A stretch of DNA of 64,000 nt from assembly GCF_002105155.1 (NCBI RefSeq), contig NW_019028984.1, positions 310,001 through 374,000 of the forward strand, written 5' to 3'. This stretch comes from Lobosporangium transversale (taxonomy: Eukaryota; Mortierellomycota; Mortierellomycetes; Mortierellales; Mortierellaceae). The notes beneath the pieces were generated by a model. The model was given only the letters and a program-made list of their open reading frames with translations, searched no databases and was not told the DNA's origin. Below, piece by piece: positions 39,949-52,446 of this stretch (the stretch's first letter is position 1; each line of letters starts with the position of its first letter). The translations under genes were made by a program, and so were the position numbers.

Positions 39949-40869
39949 TTACTCCTCATCCTCCTCAGCATCTTCACCCTTGTTGGCGGCAGCAGCAGCA
40001 CGCTTTCTCTTGACACGGCCAGCACGTCCACCACCATAGGGAGAGGTCAAAGAGAAGTCGATGTGCTTCTGAGAGTCAAGACGGACGACGAAGGAGGGGA
40101 TATCGACGACCTGCTTGCCGACGCGGATGTGGCGCTGACGGATCAAGACACGGGCGTGGTGGATGGACTTGGCAAGACCGAGCTTGAAGACCTGGGTCTG
40201 GAGGCGACGCTCCAAGAAGTCCTCAATCTTCAAGGCCAAGACGTAATCCAACTTCATCTTGTCCTCGTCCAATACACCAATGCGGACCAAACGACGAATC
40301 AAGGCGTTACCCTCGAAGAGACGACGGGGGTCCTTGTCCTCCAAAGTCAACAGCTCACGAGCAGCACGACGAATGTTGGACAAAGTGTAACCGATGCGCC
40401 AGATCTCACGCTTGTTGCGGAGACCGTATTCTCCGACAAGCTTCAACTCCTGGTCGAGACGAGCGGCCTCGAAGGGACGACGGGGGACCTTATAGGTCTT
40501 TGAGCAGTTCTTGGGAGCTCCAGAAGGCACTGTAATATAGTAGTAATGATTGCATCAAAAAAAAAAATAAAAAAGTAGCATAGTGAGTTGCTATGCTTTG
40601 TTTTTTTTTTTTTTTTTTTTTTTTTTCCTCGACTGCGGCACGTATAAAATTCGACAAGTGTATAATGCACAACGGTCCCTTCTCCCAACAGAGAGTTCTC
40701 CCTGTTTTTGTTGAAATCATCCGGCATGTCCAATTACAGAACTACAGCTCTGAGAACAAAGCATTCCATGAATGTCAACAGCAATGGTAGAACAATGTTG
40801 AATGAAGAAGGTTCCCTCGTGGATGATCCATGATTGGTGATGAATTTGTCCCGTGATAAATAACTTACT
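39949..40869 (-). CDS. RPS9: 40S ribosomal protein uS4 (Rps9)
   Basis: The coding sequence is 40869 joined to 40529-39949 on the minus strand (193 residues). The exon from 40529 begins TGCCTTCTGG after ACAG. The only strong donor upstream is GCCA|GTAAGT at 40868. Joining gives GCCATGCC, so the 339-bp intron splits the start codon after its A. The protein has the family start [20 protein letters not shown], the S4 RNA-binding domain ([34 protein letters not shown]) and a basic/acidic tail. uS4 binds 18S rRNA early and helps decoding fidelity. It is divergent from the eL21 gene, sharing 40870-41437. Codon use is strongly GC-ending, as expected for high expression. Identity is certain; the split start codon is inferred from splice signals. 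Confidence 0.95.
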
Positions 40870-41437
40870 GGCTAAAAACTGAGAGAAAGAGAAGGATCTC
40901 CAATGGCTGTAGCAAAGTCAACGTTCTTATTGACAAAAAAAAAATCGCGAAATGAACTTTTTGTAAATAAATAAAGGATGATTTCTAAATATGGTAGTTA
41001 ATCCTGGTCGGTTTGACCAGGGTAACAGGTAAGCCACCTTGTCACATGAAGTGGTTCCAACAAAGCTCTTTTTTTATTGGTCATCCAAAAAAATTTTACC
41101 AATAGGGTAAAAAAATAACTTTGACTGTGGATTGATTTTGGTTCCTCCTTTCTTTCTTGACCTATTAGGGTATGGGCATATTAATCGGGATGCTTTTTTT
41201 TCGCATGAGGATGTCTATCATTCTCGAGAAAGGAAAAGAGGATCAGCAACAAATATAGTCATGGATTGAATGTGAATCAGAGATTTTGTTAGACTATCAT
41301 TTCATTCCTGCATGGATCAACAAAATCAGATTTTTCTCAGAATCATAATGACATGGCGAACTTATGCTTCATTTTTTTTTTTTTTTTTTTTTTCTCTCCT
41401 TATTTCTTTGGATCTTCAATCTCAGAATTGATTCAAC
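40870..41437. promoter_or_regulatory. Shared divergent promoter of RPS9 and RPL21
   Basis: The 570 bp separate the start exon of uS4 (minus) from eL21 (plus). It contains a perfect 7-bp inverted repeat, CCTGGTC-GGTTT-GACCAGG at 41003-41021. It also has two TAGGGTA elements (near 41104 and 41166), which resemble the TTAGGG-like motif of fungal ribosomal protein promoters. A T-run of about 24 sits just before the eL21 leader, which is CT-rich. Co-regulation is inferred from layout. Confidence 0.55.
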
Positions 41438-42848
41438 ATGCCTCACTCCTATGGTATCCGTGCTCGCACCCGCCACATGTTCGCCCGTAACTTCAGGGAA
41501 CATGGTATGCCCATCAAGCTTACCACCTACTTGAAGACCTACAAGGTTGGCGATATTGTTGACATCAAGGCTAACGGTGCTATCCACAAGGGTATGCCCC
41601 ACAAGTTCTACCATGGGTATGTCACCTTCCAACCCAGCGAACAAACAAAGGAAAAAAAAAAAAAAAAAAAAAAAAAGCAAAACTAAGAGGATCCGGGGAT
41701 CAACATATACTTAATTTTAAGAGGAAGGACTTCGATATCAACAGGAACAGGCAACAGTCAATTGTGCTATATATTATTAAGAGACTTTTTTCGTGCAAGG
41801 ACTATTGTTTATCCCAGTCACACAGTTTCATTCCGATGAATGGCAATCTGCGAGATTCTTTGTTAAAATCACTTTGTCTCCCTGATTCCTGGAGAGACTT
41901 TGATTACCATGATGCAAATCAACATTTTGCAATTTGGCTTCATCCCTTTGTCCTCACTGGAGCACGTGGTCAAAAAAAAAAAAAAGAAAAGAAAAAAAAG
42001 ACATTAGCGGACAGTGGACAAAACGCAGCAACACAATTTTTTTTAGCTATGACTTGAAGAGAAAGATATTGTCATGAATATCTTTTTGCTCAGGGCTTTG
42101 CCTCTTGCACTTGGAGCCAACCTGCTCAGACATTTTAGTACGAACAAACGCGTCCTCATTTCCATTTTTTATCTCTGGAACCATTATTCGACGTGCTTTT
42201 TGTGGTAGACCCCCCTTGAATCTCCGATAATGCTCAGCAAACCAGCAATATAAGCATACAAAGAGGACACAAATACCTATATCAGAATTCAAGGCTTTAA
42301 AATTGAGTTTTTTTAACGCCTTTTTACTATTTTTATTTTCCCTAAAACAGTCGCACTGGTATCATCTACAACGTGACCAAGTCCGCTGTTGGCATCATCA
42401 TCAACAAGAGGGTCGGCAACCGTTACCTCGAGAAGCGCGTCAACATCCGTGTTGAGCACATCAAGCACTCCAAGTGCCGTGATGACTTCTTGCGTCGCGT
42501 CAAGGAGAACGCTGCTGCCAAGCTCAAGGCCAAGACCGATGGTGTCAAGGTTAACTTGAAGAGACAACCCGTCCAGCCTCGTGAGGCCCGCTTCGTCACC
42601 ATCAAGAACAACACCCCCACCACCTTGAACCCCATCCCCTATGACAGTAAGTTTTTTTTTTTGTTTTTATTTTATTTGCTTTTTTTTTTTTTTTTTTTTT
42701 TTCTCTTCTATTCTTTTTATATCTATGCTCAATGAAAGAAAGGAAGGGATATTTTATATAATAATGAGGAAACGAATACTATGATAACTAACTATTTATT
42801 ATTACTATTATTATCAATGCTTTTCACTCTATCTTAGCCCTTGTCTAA
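41438..42848 (+). CDS. RPL21: 60S ribosomal protein eL21
   Basis: Three exons: 41438-41616, 42351-42646 and 42838-42848, giving 161 residues. The start [19 protein letters not shown] and blocks [42 protein letters not shown] and [14 protein letters not shown] identify eL21. The last exon has only 11 nt and encodes the C-terminal (T)LV and the stop. The 734-bp first intron is long; it has A-runs but no convincing snoRNA boxes. eL21 lies on the large subunit near 5S rRNA. Codon use is GC-ending, like the divergent uS4 gene. Confidence 0.96.
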
Positions 42849-43394
42849 TTCTTGGACTGGATGAATCGTTGTATGCGGAAGCGATGCCAATAAATAAAAA
42901 GACTTCAAAAAAAAAAAAAAAAAAAAAAAAGAAAAAAGAAAAAAGAAAAAGAAAAGAAAAGAAATCTTGTTTCAAGCAGTTTGCTCTCATTAATATATTA
43001 TTATTGTACATTTATACCGTTATAAACATTTATGCTGGAAATGGGGAGATATGCATAAAGGATGCACTCTATCACGTATTTTTATACATTCGCTCGATTG
43101 GGAATGAGATAATTATCTGTCTTTATATTTTCATTTGAAAGGGGGGCAAGAGAGAAAAAGAGAATAGGAATCTCTTGTTAGAAAAGGGATGGGATCAGAT
43201 ATTAAAGGGATCATAACGATGGATGGAGTACACCCACCCTTGTTTATCATTCTTGCAATATTCATTTGGTAGAATGGGTTGAATCAGATCTTTTTGCTCT
43301 TTCTAGTTTAATCACAATCTACCTTTCCCTTCTTCCTCTCGTCTTTCATTGTTCAGTTAATATCCGCCAACACTTTCATTCATAACATACGTCG
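42849..43394. other. Spacer between eL21 and the O-mannosyltransferase gene
   Basis: No gene. A-run and AAAAG repeats at 42906-42962 lie just after the eL21 gene; the right side is the putative promoter of the mannosyltransferase gene, with CT-rich sequence near 43310-43345. Confidence 0.45.
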
Positions 43395-46255
43395 ATGATG
43401 ACTAGGAAGTCAAATTCTTCCAAAAGAACCAGATCAAAGGTCGATGCTGACAAGACAGTCATTAATGATACCAACCATCATCAGAATACAGTGATTGCAA
43501 GTATAGCTTTAACACTGGCTCAACAGCAACCACTGTCGTTGCCTCAATCTCAATCTCAATCTCAATCTCCAATGGGATCAGGCAGCTTCGAAGCTCAAGA
43601 AGAAGAAGAAGAAGAAGAAGAAGAAGAAGAAGGGAACATACTTTCTGATCAGAAAGAACGAACAAGCATGGATAACATTGAGAATGACAATAGCTACTCG
43701 AATTTGGCAAAAATTGATAACAAACAAGATGATGAGGATGATGAAGTGGCAGGACAATATAAAAAAGATAAAAATGAGAACAATTCTTCTGAAGCAGGGT
43801 TTAATCAGAAGGATTTACCAACAGGAGACGACCATGATCCGATACAAGTAGAAAAGAAACAAGCCAAGAGTTCATGGGAACTTGCACAGAGTTCACAATG
43901 TACTCATTCTACTATGGATCGACAGGATTGGAAAGCTCTAGGTCTCTTGACCGCTCTTGCTTTAGTAGTACGCCTGTGGCGGATTGACAGGCCTGGTGAG
44001 GTTGTGTAAGTATTTTATTTTATTTTATTTTATTTTATTTTATTTATTTATTTATTTTTTGTTGAAGTATCAGTCAGTACTCAAAGATCAAAGATCAAAG
44101 ATTAATTATAATTAACATTGTTATGAAAAATACAACTGCATATGTTAACATTTGCATTTTAGGATGGACGAAGGGCATATGGGCAAATATGTGAACGCGT
44201 ATCTGAATGGCGAGTTTGCATTTGATCGACATCCTCCTCTTGGAAAACTAATTTTGACTGCCTTCAGCTCTCGAGTTGGCCATTATGACGGTTCGTTTGA
44301 TTTCAAAGAGATTGGCGAGTATGTGAATTTTTTTTTTGCTTTTTTTTCTTTTTTCTTTTTTCTTTTCCTTCTCGTTTTCATCCTTGCTGTAACAATGATT
44401 GAGTGCTAATGACCTTCGTCTTCCTTTATTTCGTGGTTGTTGCTACTTTTTGTGATGAAATTCAATACAAATACTTAGCGACTACCCTAAGAATCTTCCA
44501 TTTGTAGCCATGCGTTCAGCCATGGCTCTCTTAGGTGCATTGTGTGCACCCATTATCTTTATGACCGTACGAGCCATGGACCAAAGTATCTATACTGCTG
44601 TGCTCGCGTCCATCTTGATTACTTTTGGTAAACCCTACAAAAAAAAAAAGAAAACATTTATCTTTGTTCAGATCGACTTTTACACAAACCTCATTGATGC
44701 ACTCTTTTCATTTGCCTTCCTCTGACGAATAGACAATGCATTGACAGCAAACAATCGGCTAATGACGCTGGACGCCCCACTCTTGTTTTTCACTGCGCTC
44801 ACATTCCTCTCCTGGAGCATGTTTACTAAGCAACAGTCTCTCAGGTAAATAAAAATGAGACATTCCTTTTGTTTTGTTTTATTCATATCAATATATATAT
44901 ATCTCTTATTCATCCACTTTATCTCTTAACGGTTTAGGCCATTCAGTTCTCACTGGTGGACATGGCTCTCCATTACTGGTCTCTCACTCTCCTGTACAGT
45001 CTCTACAAAATCCAATGGCTTCTTATCCTTTGTCATGATCGGCTTTTTGTCCTGTCAACAGATGACCCAACTGGCTTTCTCTCCATTCATCACTCTTTCA
45101 TCTTTTATTCGACATTTCACATCTCGAGCTCTCCTTCTCTTCATTATCCCAGCTTTGATCTACATTCTTCTTTTCCATATCCATTTCTCGTTTCAACGCA
45201 ATCAACCTTCTCTCTTGCCCGGTAGTGGTAGAGATCCTGGTCGGGTCGATTATGATTTCAACCTACTTTCATATCCATTCCGAAATTCATTGATCCGCCA
45301 AAAGGGCTCCCCTTCATTAGAAGGTCCTCCTAATGGAACATTCCTCGGAAATATGGATCATATCCTTGAGGACAATCATTACAACAATATCAGCAACGGT
45401 GATGATGACGAGAGTGAATATTTAATAGACCCGATTTGGAAGGATGTCTACTACGGATCAGTGGTTCAACTTCGAAGTGAGATTCGTCCACCAACTTATC
45501 TCCATTCCTTCAACCTGATTTGGAGAGGGGGCTCGAAACAACAACAGGTAGCCGGGTATGAATACCGAGATCCGAATACACGTTGGATCATGAGTCTCGC
45601 CCTTCCCTTTAAACAAAAGATCGTCCAAGCCAATGGGAAAGAAGAGAGTCAGGAAGCAAAACAACAGAGGAAGAAACTAAACGACATGGCTCAGATTCCA
45701 GATCGATTACGCAAGGTCCGTCATGGCGATATAATCAAATTACGGCATGTCCCCACTCGAAAATGTCTCCATTCACATAATGTGAAATTACCGAATACAA
45801 TGGCTCAAAAGGGCAAGAAGAACCGGTTCTTTGAAGTGTCGGCGTATGGCTTAACGGGGGATCGGGATGGTGACTCAAATGATTGGTGGATCATTGAAGT
45901 TGTGGATAGTGAGCGATGGGCTAAGATGCCCAAGGCCTCGGCTTCAGCTCCACCGTTTGAACAGGATCCGAATGATAAGGGTGTTGATATCAAGGTGAAG
46001 GCTTTGGAAACTACGTTCAGGTTGCGCCATCATCAACAGAAATGTTATTTATCAGTGATGCATGACGAAGTGCCAGAAACCCAAAAGGGCGGTCGAGGTA
46101 GACGAGTGTTGGGTTGTGTCAAGGATGCCAAGGTTAACGCGCGGAGTACCTGGCGCATCACTTTGAATGATCATGACTACTGTAAATTTTTTTTTTTTTT
46201 TTTATTTCTTGAAGTCTTTGTCGACGCGATTCACTTTGATTTCTTCAAGGGTTAA

Positions 46256-46286
<31 letters not shown>

Positions 46287-46716
46287 GTTTTTCCTCTCTC
46301 TTTTCATAACAGTGCCAATGGATACAGAACTTGCCTCCTATCCCAAGCTGTCGTTCTTCAAGAAGATGACAGAGTTGCACCTATTAATGTGGACAAAGCC
46401 TCGAGCATTCGAGACCACTTCTTCATACTCAGATGAATCCAAATCATCACCATCATCACCATCATCGTTTTCAGTCCAGGATAATCCCCGTTATTGGCCA
46501 TTAGCTCCACTCTTAGGTCATGAGAGTAAGATACCACTCTGGCGAAAGCACCTGCCTAGTACTGAGGAGGGATATCATCAATTCCAAGAGATAGCATTGG
46601 TTCCAAATCCAGTTGTCTGGTGGGCAGGTGCTTTGGGCATTATTACCTATTTGGCAGTTCAGACTTTGATCACCCTGAGAGAGAAGCGTGGCTATGTGGA
46701 CCAAAGAGTCATGCAT

Positions 46717-46750
<34 letters not shown>

Positions 46751-46824
46751 ATTGTCATTAAAATGGATTAATACTTACTTATGGGCCTGATCTCTAACAA
46801 CTCCTTCATACTCCATTGCTATTG

Positions 46825-46865
<41 letters not shown>

Positions 46866-47708
46866 ATAGACTTCAAGAATCGTGAACTTGTCCATGTTAG
46901 GATGCTTTTTGCGATCTGGTCGATTCACTTTCTCCCGTATGTGACCATACTCAATCAAGAACATCGCCATCTTACTATACATCATTATTTCCCCGCTCTA
47001 TACTTTTCTATCCTTCTCTCCTGCACACTCTTTTCTGCTCTATCTCGGTTCGTTTCCTCTAGAACTATTAGTAATAGAACCAGAACCCCTTCTTCTCCTT
47101 CCCCTTCCCCTTCCCCTTCTCCTTCTCCTTCTCCTTCTATTTTTACCTCTATGCGACTTGGTCTCGTAGCCGCATTCTCTATCCTTACAATCAGTGCCTT
47201 CTTCAACCATTCTCCACTCACCTATGGTGGTCCGTCTCTTCACAGACTCACTGGTAACGTCGAGGCATCATCACCGCCTGTACGACTACCCCGCTCCATC
47301 CAACGAGACCGTCCTCCAGTCCTGGAGACCCGCTATCCTCCTAAACAACAATCCTTACCAATGGAACACCTATTCATCACTCCGACTCAATGGCCACCTC
47401 AACTCGGAGATTTCAGTCGCCAGAAGGGGAAACCGAATCCATACCAACAACAACAATTCCATCCAATCTTTATGGAGACCCCGAGGTCGAAACAAGAGCA
47501 GGAGAAGCTGCAACCGAAACAACAGGGGTCATTGCAACAACAAAAAGTCAAAACCAATATTAATATCGACGCTAATCAAACCATACAGGATTCAAAACCT
47601 GATTTGTCTTCCAAACTGAAAGGGAAAGAAATGGGAAAACAGGCATCCATACATGTGGATAAAGTTCCTGGTTCTGACAACCAGCAACAGAAGCAGCCGC
47701 AGCCGTAG
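43395..47708 (+). CDS. Protein O-mannosyltransferase (PMT family, GT39)
   Basis: Seven exons: 43395-44005, 44163-44318, 44479-44627, 44733-44844, 44938-46181, 46313-46717 and 46870-47708 (1171 residues, all phases agree). After a disordered acidic N-terminus (poly-Glu near residue 72), the first helix is LGLLTALALVVRLW. It is followed by the catalytic loop VVMDEGHMGKYVNAYLNGEF with the DE pair, then FDRHPPLGKL, typical of PMTs. Several transmembrane blocks follow. A large luminal MIR region (about 507-757) holds RHGDIIKLRHVPTRKCLHSH and NDWWIIEVV. More helices follow (NPVVWWAGALGIITYLA). PMTs transfer mannose from dolichol-phosphate-mannose to Ser/Thr in the ER. The C-terminus has an unusual long Q/P/K-rich tail. 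Subfamily (Pmt1, 2 or 4) is not decided here. Normal PMTs have about 750-850 residues. Confidence 0.92.
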
Positions 47709-47714
47709 TCGCAG

Positions 47715-47790
47715 CCGCAGCAGAAGCAACCACAACAGAAGTAACCGCAGCAGAAGCAACCACAACAGAAGTAACCGCAACAGCAACGAG
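47715..47790 (+). repeat. 30-bp repeat with embedded in-frame stops after the PMT gene
   Basis: Two perfect 30-bp units (47715-47744 and 47745-47774; each begins CCGCAGCAGAAG and ends GAAGTAA) and a partial third follow the TAG stop in the same frame. They encode PQQKQPQQK and then TAA, continuing the Q/P/K composition of the protein tail. Confidence 0.85.
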
Positions 47791-48595
47791 AACACTAGCA
47801 ACAGCCTGAGATAAGATAAGGAAGGATAGAATTGCGGGCTCTATCATCTTAACCTGATAGCTCTATGAGTACAAGGGTAAGAGTGATGGCATATATAACA
47901 ACATCAACAACATCAACAACATCAAGAAGGACATAAGATTGAACTGAATACCATGAACCAAGAAAGATAAGACAAAGAGAATAATAGTAATGGTGATATA
48001 GAAAATCGATATGAGTATGGTCATAGCAGTAATCGGATGAAGGTGAAAAAGGAAGTTTTATTCCAACAGGGGGGGGGGGGGAGGGGAGGGGGTTCATTCG
48101 AAAACTATTTCTGAATAAAAACATTTGATCTACACATCCCATCCCTACGCGTCTTTAGTTTTGTTTGTTTTGTTTATCAAAAATAAACAACGCGTAACGC
48201 AAAAAAAAAAAAAAAAAAAAAAAATCATTAAAGATAAACAGTTTTTGGATCAAGGTAAAAAAGAAAGAAGAAAAGCCCATGGCTCATCTTCCCCATTTCT
48301 CAACCATGCTCGAGCCTACTAAGCACAACAACAAAAGATCATTCATGCTTCATTATTTTTCCAATATCTTTTTTTTTTTTTTTTTTTTTTTTTTTGCACT
48401 AAAGATGCTATTATATTTATCAACTGTCTTTTATTAGCATTACTATTACTATTATATAAATATTATTATTATTGAGGAAACGATGTTCGTTGCAGAAAAA
48501 GGCTTTTTTTTTTTTTTTTTTTTTTTTTTTCTTACAGCGTGGTCGGTTATTAGAGTGCTTTATAATATGCACGGAAGATATGGTAGTGAGAATAG

Positions 48596-48628
<33 letters not shown>

Positions 48629-48888
48629 CAACATCAATAAATACCAGTGGAGTATTCAAAACAACATAACAAAAAAAAAAAAAAAAAAAACAAAGGATTA
48701 TTATAGTAAGATGATCATGTGAAATAAAGGGGAAAGAGTTATAGTACATGGAAGTAATTAAGTTGGCATTATTGACCGTAACTGTTTGTGCTGTTTGTCA
48801 TCAAATTTAAAGAAATTAAAATCAGATAAAGGTGTAATCATTAAAGAAGAAAGCAGAAGAACTCAGCTGAGGAACGCTTATTTTCGGC
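47791..48888. other. Convergent intergenic region between PMT and bHLH genes
   Basis: No gene supported. It holds a poly(G) tract (48069-48090), AACATC repeats near 47900 and several long A- and T-runs (for example 48200-48224, 48368-48395, 48596-48627). Confidence 0.45.
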
Positions 48889-50828
48889 TCATTGCTTCTG
48901 TAACCTGGCCACTTCTTGTCGCAACATCTCAACCTCCTTTGACAGCTCATCCTGACCGGTCTTCAAGCTAGAAATGTAATCGACAGCTAAATGGCAAATA
49001 GCAAATGATGAAAAAATAAAAAAATAAAAAATAGAAAAATAAAGAGGGGAATATCAAACGCGTCAATCAACTGCAGCCTCAATTAAAGATAAATGATGCT
49101 GAATATCCTCGAATCTCATGCGCTATCCATAATTTTACCTTTGCTCAAAATCTCCCACTTGCTTGTTTTAAGACTACGGTCCACGGGCAATGAGTCCCGA
49201 AGCTCATCAAACAGCTCTTTCATTTCCTTTCGCCGCTTTCGTTCCGCAAGCTTGTGTGAAACTCGCAGCTCAGGTGATCGAGAGTATGGTGTATCACCTT
49301 TAGCCAGTGACACGCTTTCGGGTGGATACCCGGTGGCAGATGGATATCCTGGATACAGATGACTACCAATAGAGCTATGATTAGGTGGTGTCGGCTGAGG
49401 TGGTTCGGATGCGCCATGAGCCCCTGATAAATGCATCCTTTCCATGTCCATGTTCATATTATGATCATAGTCTTGATGGATTTGCTGCTGTTGCTGCTGC
49501 TGCTGTTGCTGCTGCTGCTGTTGCTGTTGGTGATAATGTGAAGGATAGTGGTGCACATCTGCCACAGAGGATCGTCTTGATAAGCTAACATCTGACAAGA
49601 GTGAAGGACGACGGGGTTGGTGAAGCGGGAACATGGGACGACCATGGTCTATCATTGCAGAATGTCCATTGGGCTGCATTGAAGATTTAATCTCGGCTGC
49701 AGGCTGAAGATTCAGTGTAGGAACCTGACTACCATTACCATGATGATGAGGAGGATGTCCAGCAATGGATCCTCTCCTCGGTGGACTCGAAGGCGCTGAC
49801 AACGAACTCCGTGGATGATATGGGTGATGATGATGTGGGTGAGGATGCGGATGTGCGATATCGGGAATAGAATCTCGACGCTTCGCAGGAGGCTCGTGGT
49901 CAGCCGATGAGTGCACTTGGGACAACGGTGTAGCCGATGTCTTTCTTTTCAAGGAACCCATATGGTCGCCATGGGCAATAGAGTGGCGGCGTTGAGGCTC
50001 CTGTGCAAGAAGCTGCCCTAATGGGCCTGCACTGCTATGAATCGATGGAAGCGACTCACGCCTGCCTAGATTATGTTCAGATTGACGGAGTTGTATCGGC
50101 GAGGTGGATGGATGCGTGGGATATTGAGGGTAGTGGGATTCTGAGGTTGAGGCTGGTGCAGACGGAGTAGAAGAGGTGGCATGTCGATTTTCGTTTCCCC
50201 CTCCATTACCATATCCATTGGGTGTATCCATGGCAACTGAAGATCGATGGTGGTGCATATCGCTGCCGCCCGGAGTAGCAGCATGATAATCAGGCTCTAC
50301 CAATGATCCACGGCGCGAATTACTCATGTAGCTGTGAAGTGGATGCGAAGGGTCGATAGGAGGCAGTGGTCTACCCTGGTATCCATCAGGAGAAGGAAGA
50401 GGGGGTGAAGGGGTCGTATGAGACGGTTGAGAGGCGCCTGAGTGAGAATGATGTGAGTAGGCCTGATGACCCTCATGATCATGCATGTGATGGTGTTTAG
50501 TACTGTTGGTCTTGCCGTATTGAGATGGGTAATGGCGTTCTTGCTGCTGCTGAGGAGAGTGGCCATTTGTGTGACGAGAAGGATGGAACGGGGTCTGGTC
50601 CTGAGAATAGTCGGATGAACGTCCATGGGGAGAGGGTGTGGGAGTGATTGTTGCATTGTGATCCATGGACATTGACCCTCGATGTCTGTCCATGTCACTG
50701 TGATGGTCCCCTTCACTATTGGCGGCTTTCATGTCTTTTAGTGAATTAATAAAAAGATGAGGAGAGAGAGAATCGAGATGATTGAGGAAAAGTAAAATGT
50801 GTGGAAGAGAGAACAGAGAGCAAAATTG

Positions 50829-50863
<35 letters not shown>

Positions 50864-51915
50864 TAAAATGTTGAGCGTGAGTAAAAAGATGTGAAAGGTT
50901 GATGGGGAAGAGAGAGAGAAAGAGAGAAAGAGAGAAAGAAAGGAAAAGAAAAGAAAGAGAGTAAAGGGAATGAGGTTCTCCCCTGTGTTGAACAATGAAT
51001 GTACCATCACTTGCCCTTGTGCATACATAAATTTCCTTTGACACCCTTTTTCGTGTTTTGCCATCGTCGCCCGCCTCAGACTGTTTTTCTTTTCCTCTAT
51101 TCCATTTCCTCATTGTTGTGGACCCTCATTTGGGTTTTGCTTCTGGTCCACTAGACCAGATTCTTTTTTTCTTCTGTGCTCCCACTGAACCACGCGCACG
51201 TACACACAAAACGCAGCCCACCGAAAGCATATTCTTCATTCTGTCTGGTTTGTGCGCTCACTATTCTGTTTCGGTCTCTCTTTTGTCGCAAAGGTGGTAC
51301 AGCATATTTACACAAACACACATGCACACGCCAATGATCCAAATCTCCTTCCCCATGCCAACAAACAAAATGTAAAATGTAAAATGTAAAATGTAAAATG
51401 TAAAATGTAAAGAACAGACACATCGCAACATGAACTTTAATGTCCTCAATGATTTTTTTACCTTGTGGCGTAGATGCCCTGGACGAGAATGAGGGCAGGT
51501 TCGAATGCACATCGTGGGAAGGGAAATGTTGACTACTATCAGGTGTGGGCAAAGGATTCGGATCATCATCATGGTCCCAAGTACGATGATGAGTAAAAGA
51601 ACCATCGACAATTATCTCAAGATGATCGTTAGCCCTCCTCGTAGTCGAATGAGCACTGTAGTTCTTATTATTACTACGCCCATTCGCCATTGGCGACGTA
51701 GCCTCCGATACTTCGGAGAGGTAGGTCAAAGACGAAAGGTGTTGGTCCCTGACAGAATTATTGTTACGGGACATGTTCGAAGGTGAGGCCTTGTTGAAAT
51801 GATAACGTGAGTCGAGTGGTTCCTGAAGTGGCGTTGACGGCGTTGGGATAAGGTGTTGTTGAGAATAAGTTGGACGAATGCTGTGATGGTGCTCTGTTCT
51901 CGACGACGTGGTCAT
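48889..51915 (-). CDS. bHLH (bHLH-coiled-coil) transcription factor
   Basis: Proposed minus-strand exons: 51915-51462, 50734-49139 and 48986-48889 (715 residues). The last two are firm (AAA G|CT, phase kept); the first join (CAA G|AC ATG) keeps phase and has a CT-rich acceptor but is less certain. Without exon 1 the start would be ATG at 50732 (563 residues). Most of the protein is disordered, rich in His, Ser, Pro and Gln, with about 15 consecutive Gln (near 49484-49530). The C-terminus is a basic helix-loop-helix domain: [20 protein letters not shown] holds the H-x3-E-x2-R DNA-contact pattern (His, Glu, Arg) of E-box binders. Helix 2 ([17 protein letters not shown]) is followed by a short leucine-zipper-like coil ([15 protein letters not shown]). 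It is probably a nuclear regulator; targets are unknown. Confidence 0.83.
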
Positions 51916-52390
51916 GACTCAAAGCGTTCTTCCGAGCGTGTGCGCGGTATTAAAAAGAAAAATCGGGCTCAAGAAACTAGTAAAAAAGATGGTAGGCTGA
52001 ATATGAGGCTGTGTATATGAATGACAAGTGGACCAAGAATATTGTGAGTGTTGTGAGAGGACAAATTAAAAAAAGAGTAAAAGGGATGTTAATGATTGGG
52101 AAAAAAAGGAGAAAGGAGGAAAGAAAAACGCTTTGCACAACAAGAATTGTTGCTATCAATAGACACTATCCTTGATTCCTTAGAATGAATGAAAGATGAA
52201 AGCAACAGATCATAACTATTCTCGGTAGAGAAGACAAAAAAAAGGAGAACGAAACAACTCTTTGTCCGTTGACAAAGAGGGAGGAATAACTGGGATGGTA
52301 ACGGACAATAGAGCAAACAAGCCGATTTGTTCTACAAACGTACTCTATTCCAACAGTATCAATCAAGACGTGTTCAAGCATCAAAAAAAA

Positions 52391-52446
52391 ATAAAATAAA
52401 ATAAAATAAAATAAAATAAAATAAAATAAAATAAAATAAAATAAAA
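52391..52446. repeat. TAAAA pentanucleotide array
   Basis: About eleven uninterrupted 5-bp units, intergenic. Confidence 0.92.

Noticed and set aside
40063..40503. Plus-strand open frame of 146 codons opposite uS4
   Set aside because: Antisense of a highly biased ribosomal protein gene; the open frame follows from codon bias.
41617..42350. Possible snoRNA in the long first intron of eL21
   Set aside because: Only a weak C-box-like CCGATGAAT and a CTGA were seen, with no terminal stem; too weak to annotate.
49093..49588. Plus-strand frames opposite the bHLH gene
   Set aside because: Antisense of the conserved bHLH domain and of a CAG repeat; no independent support.
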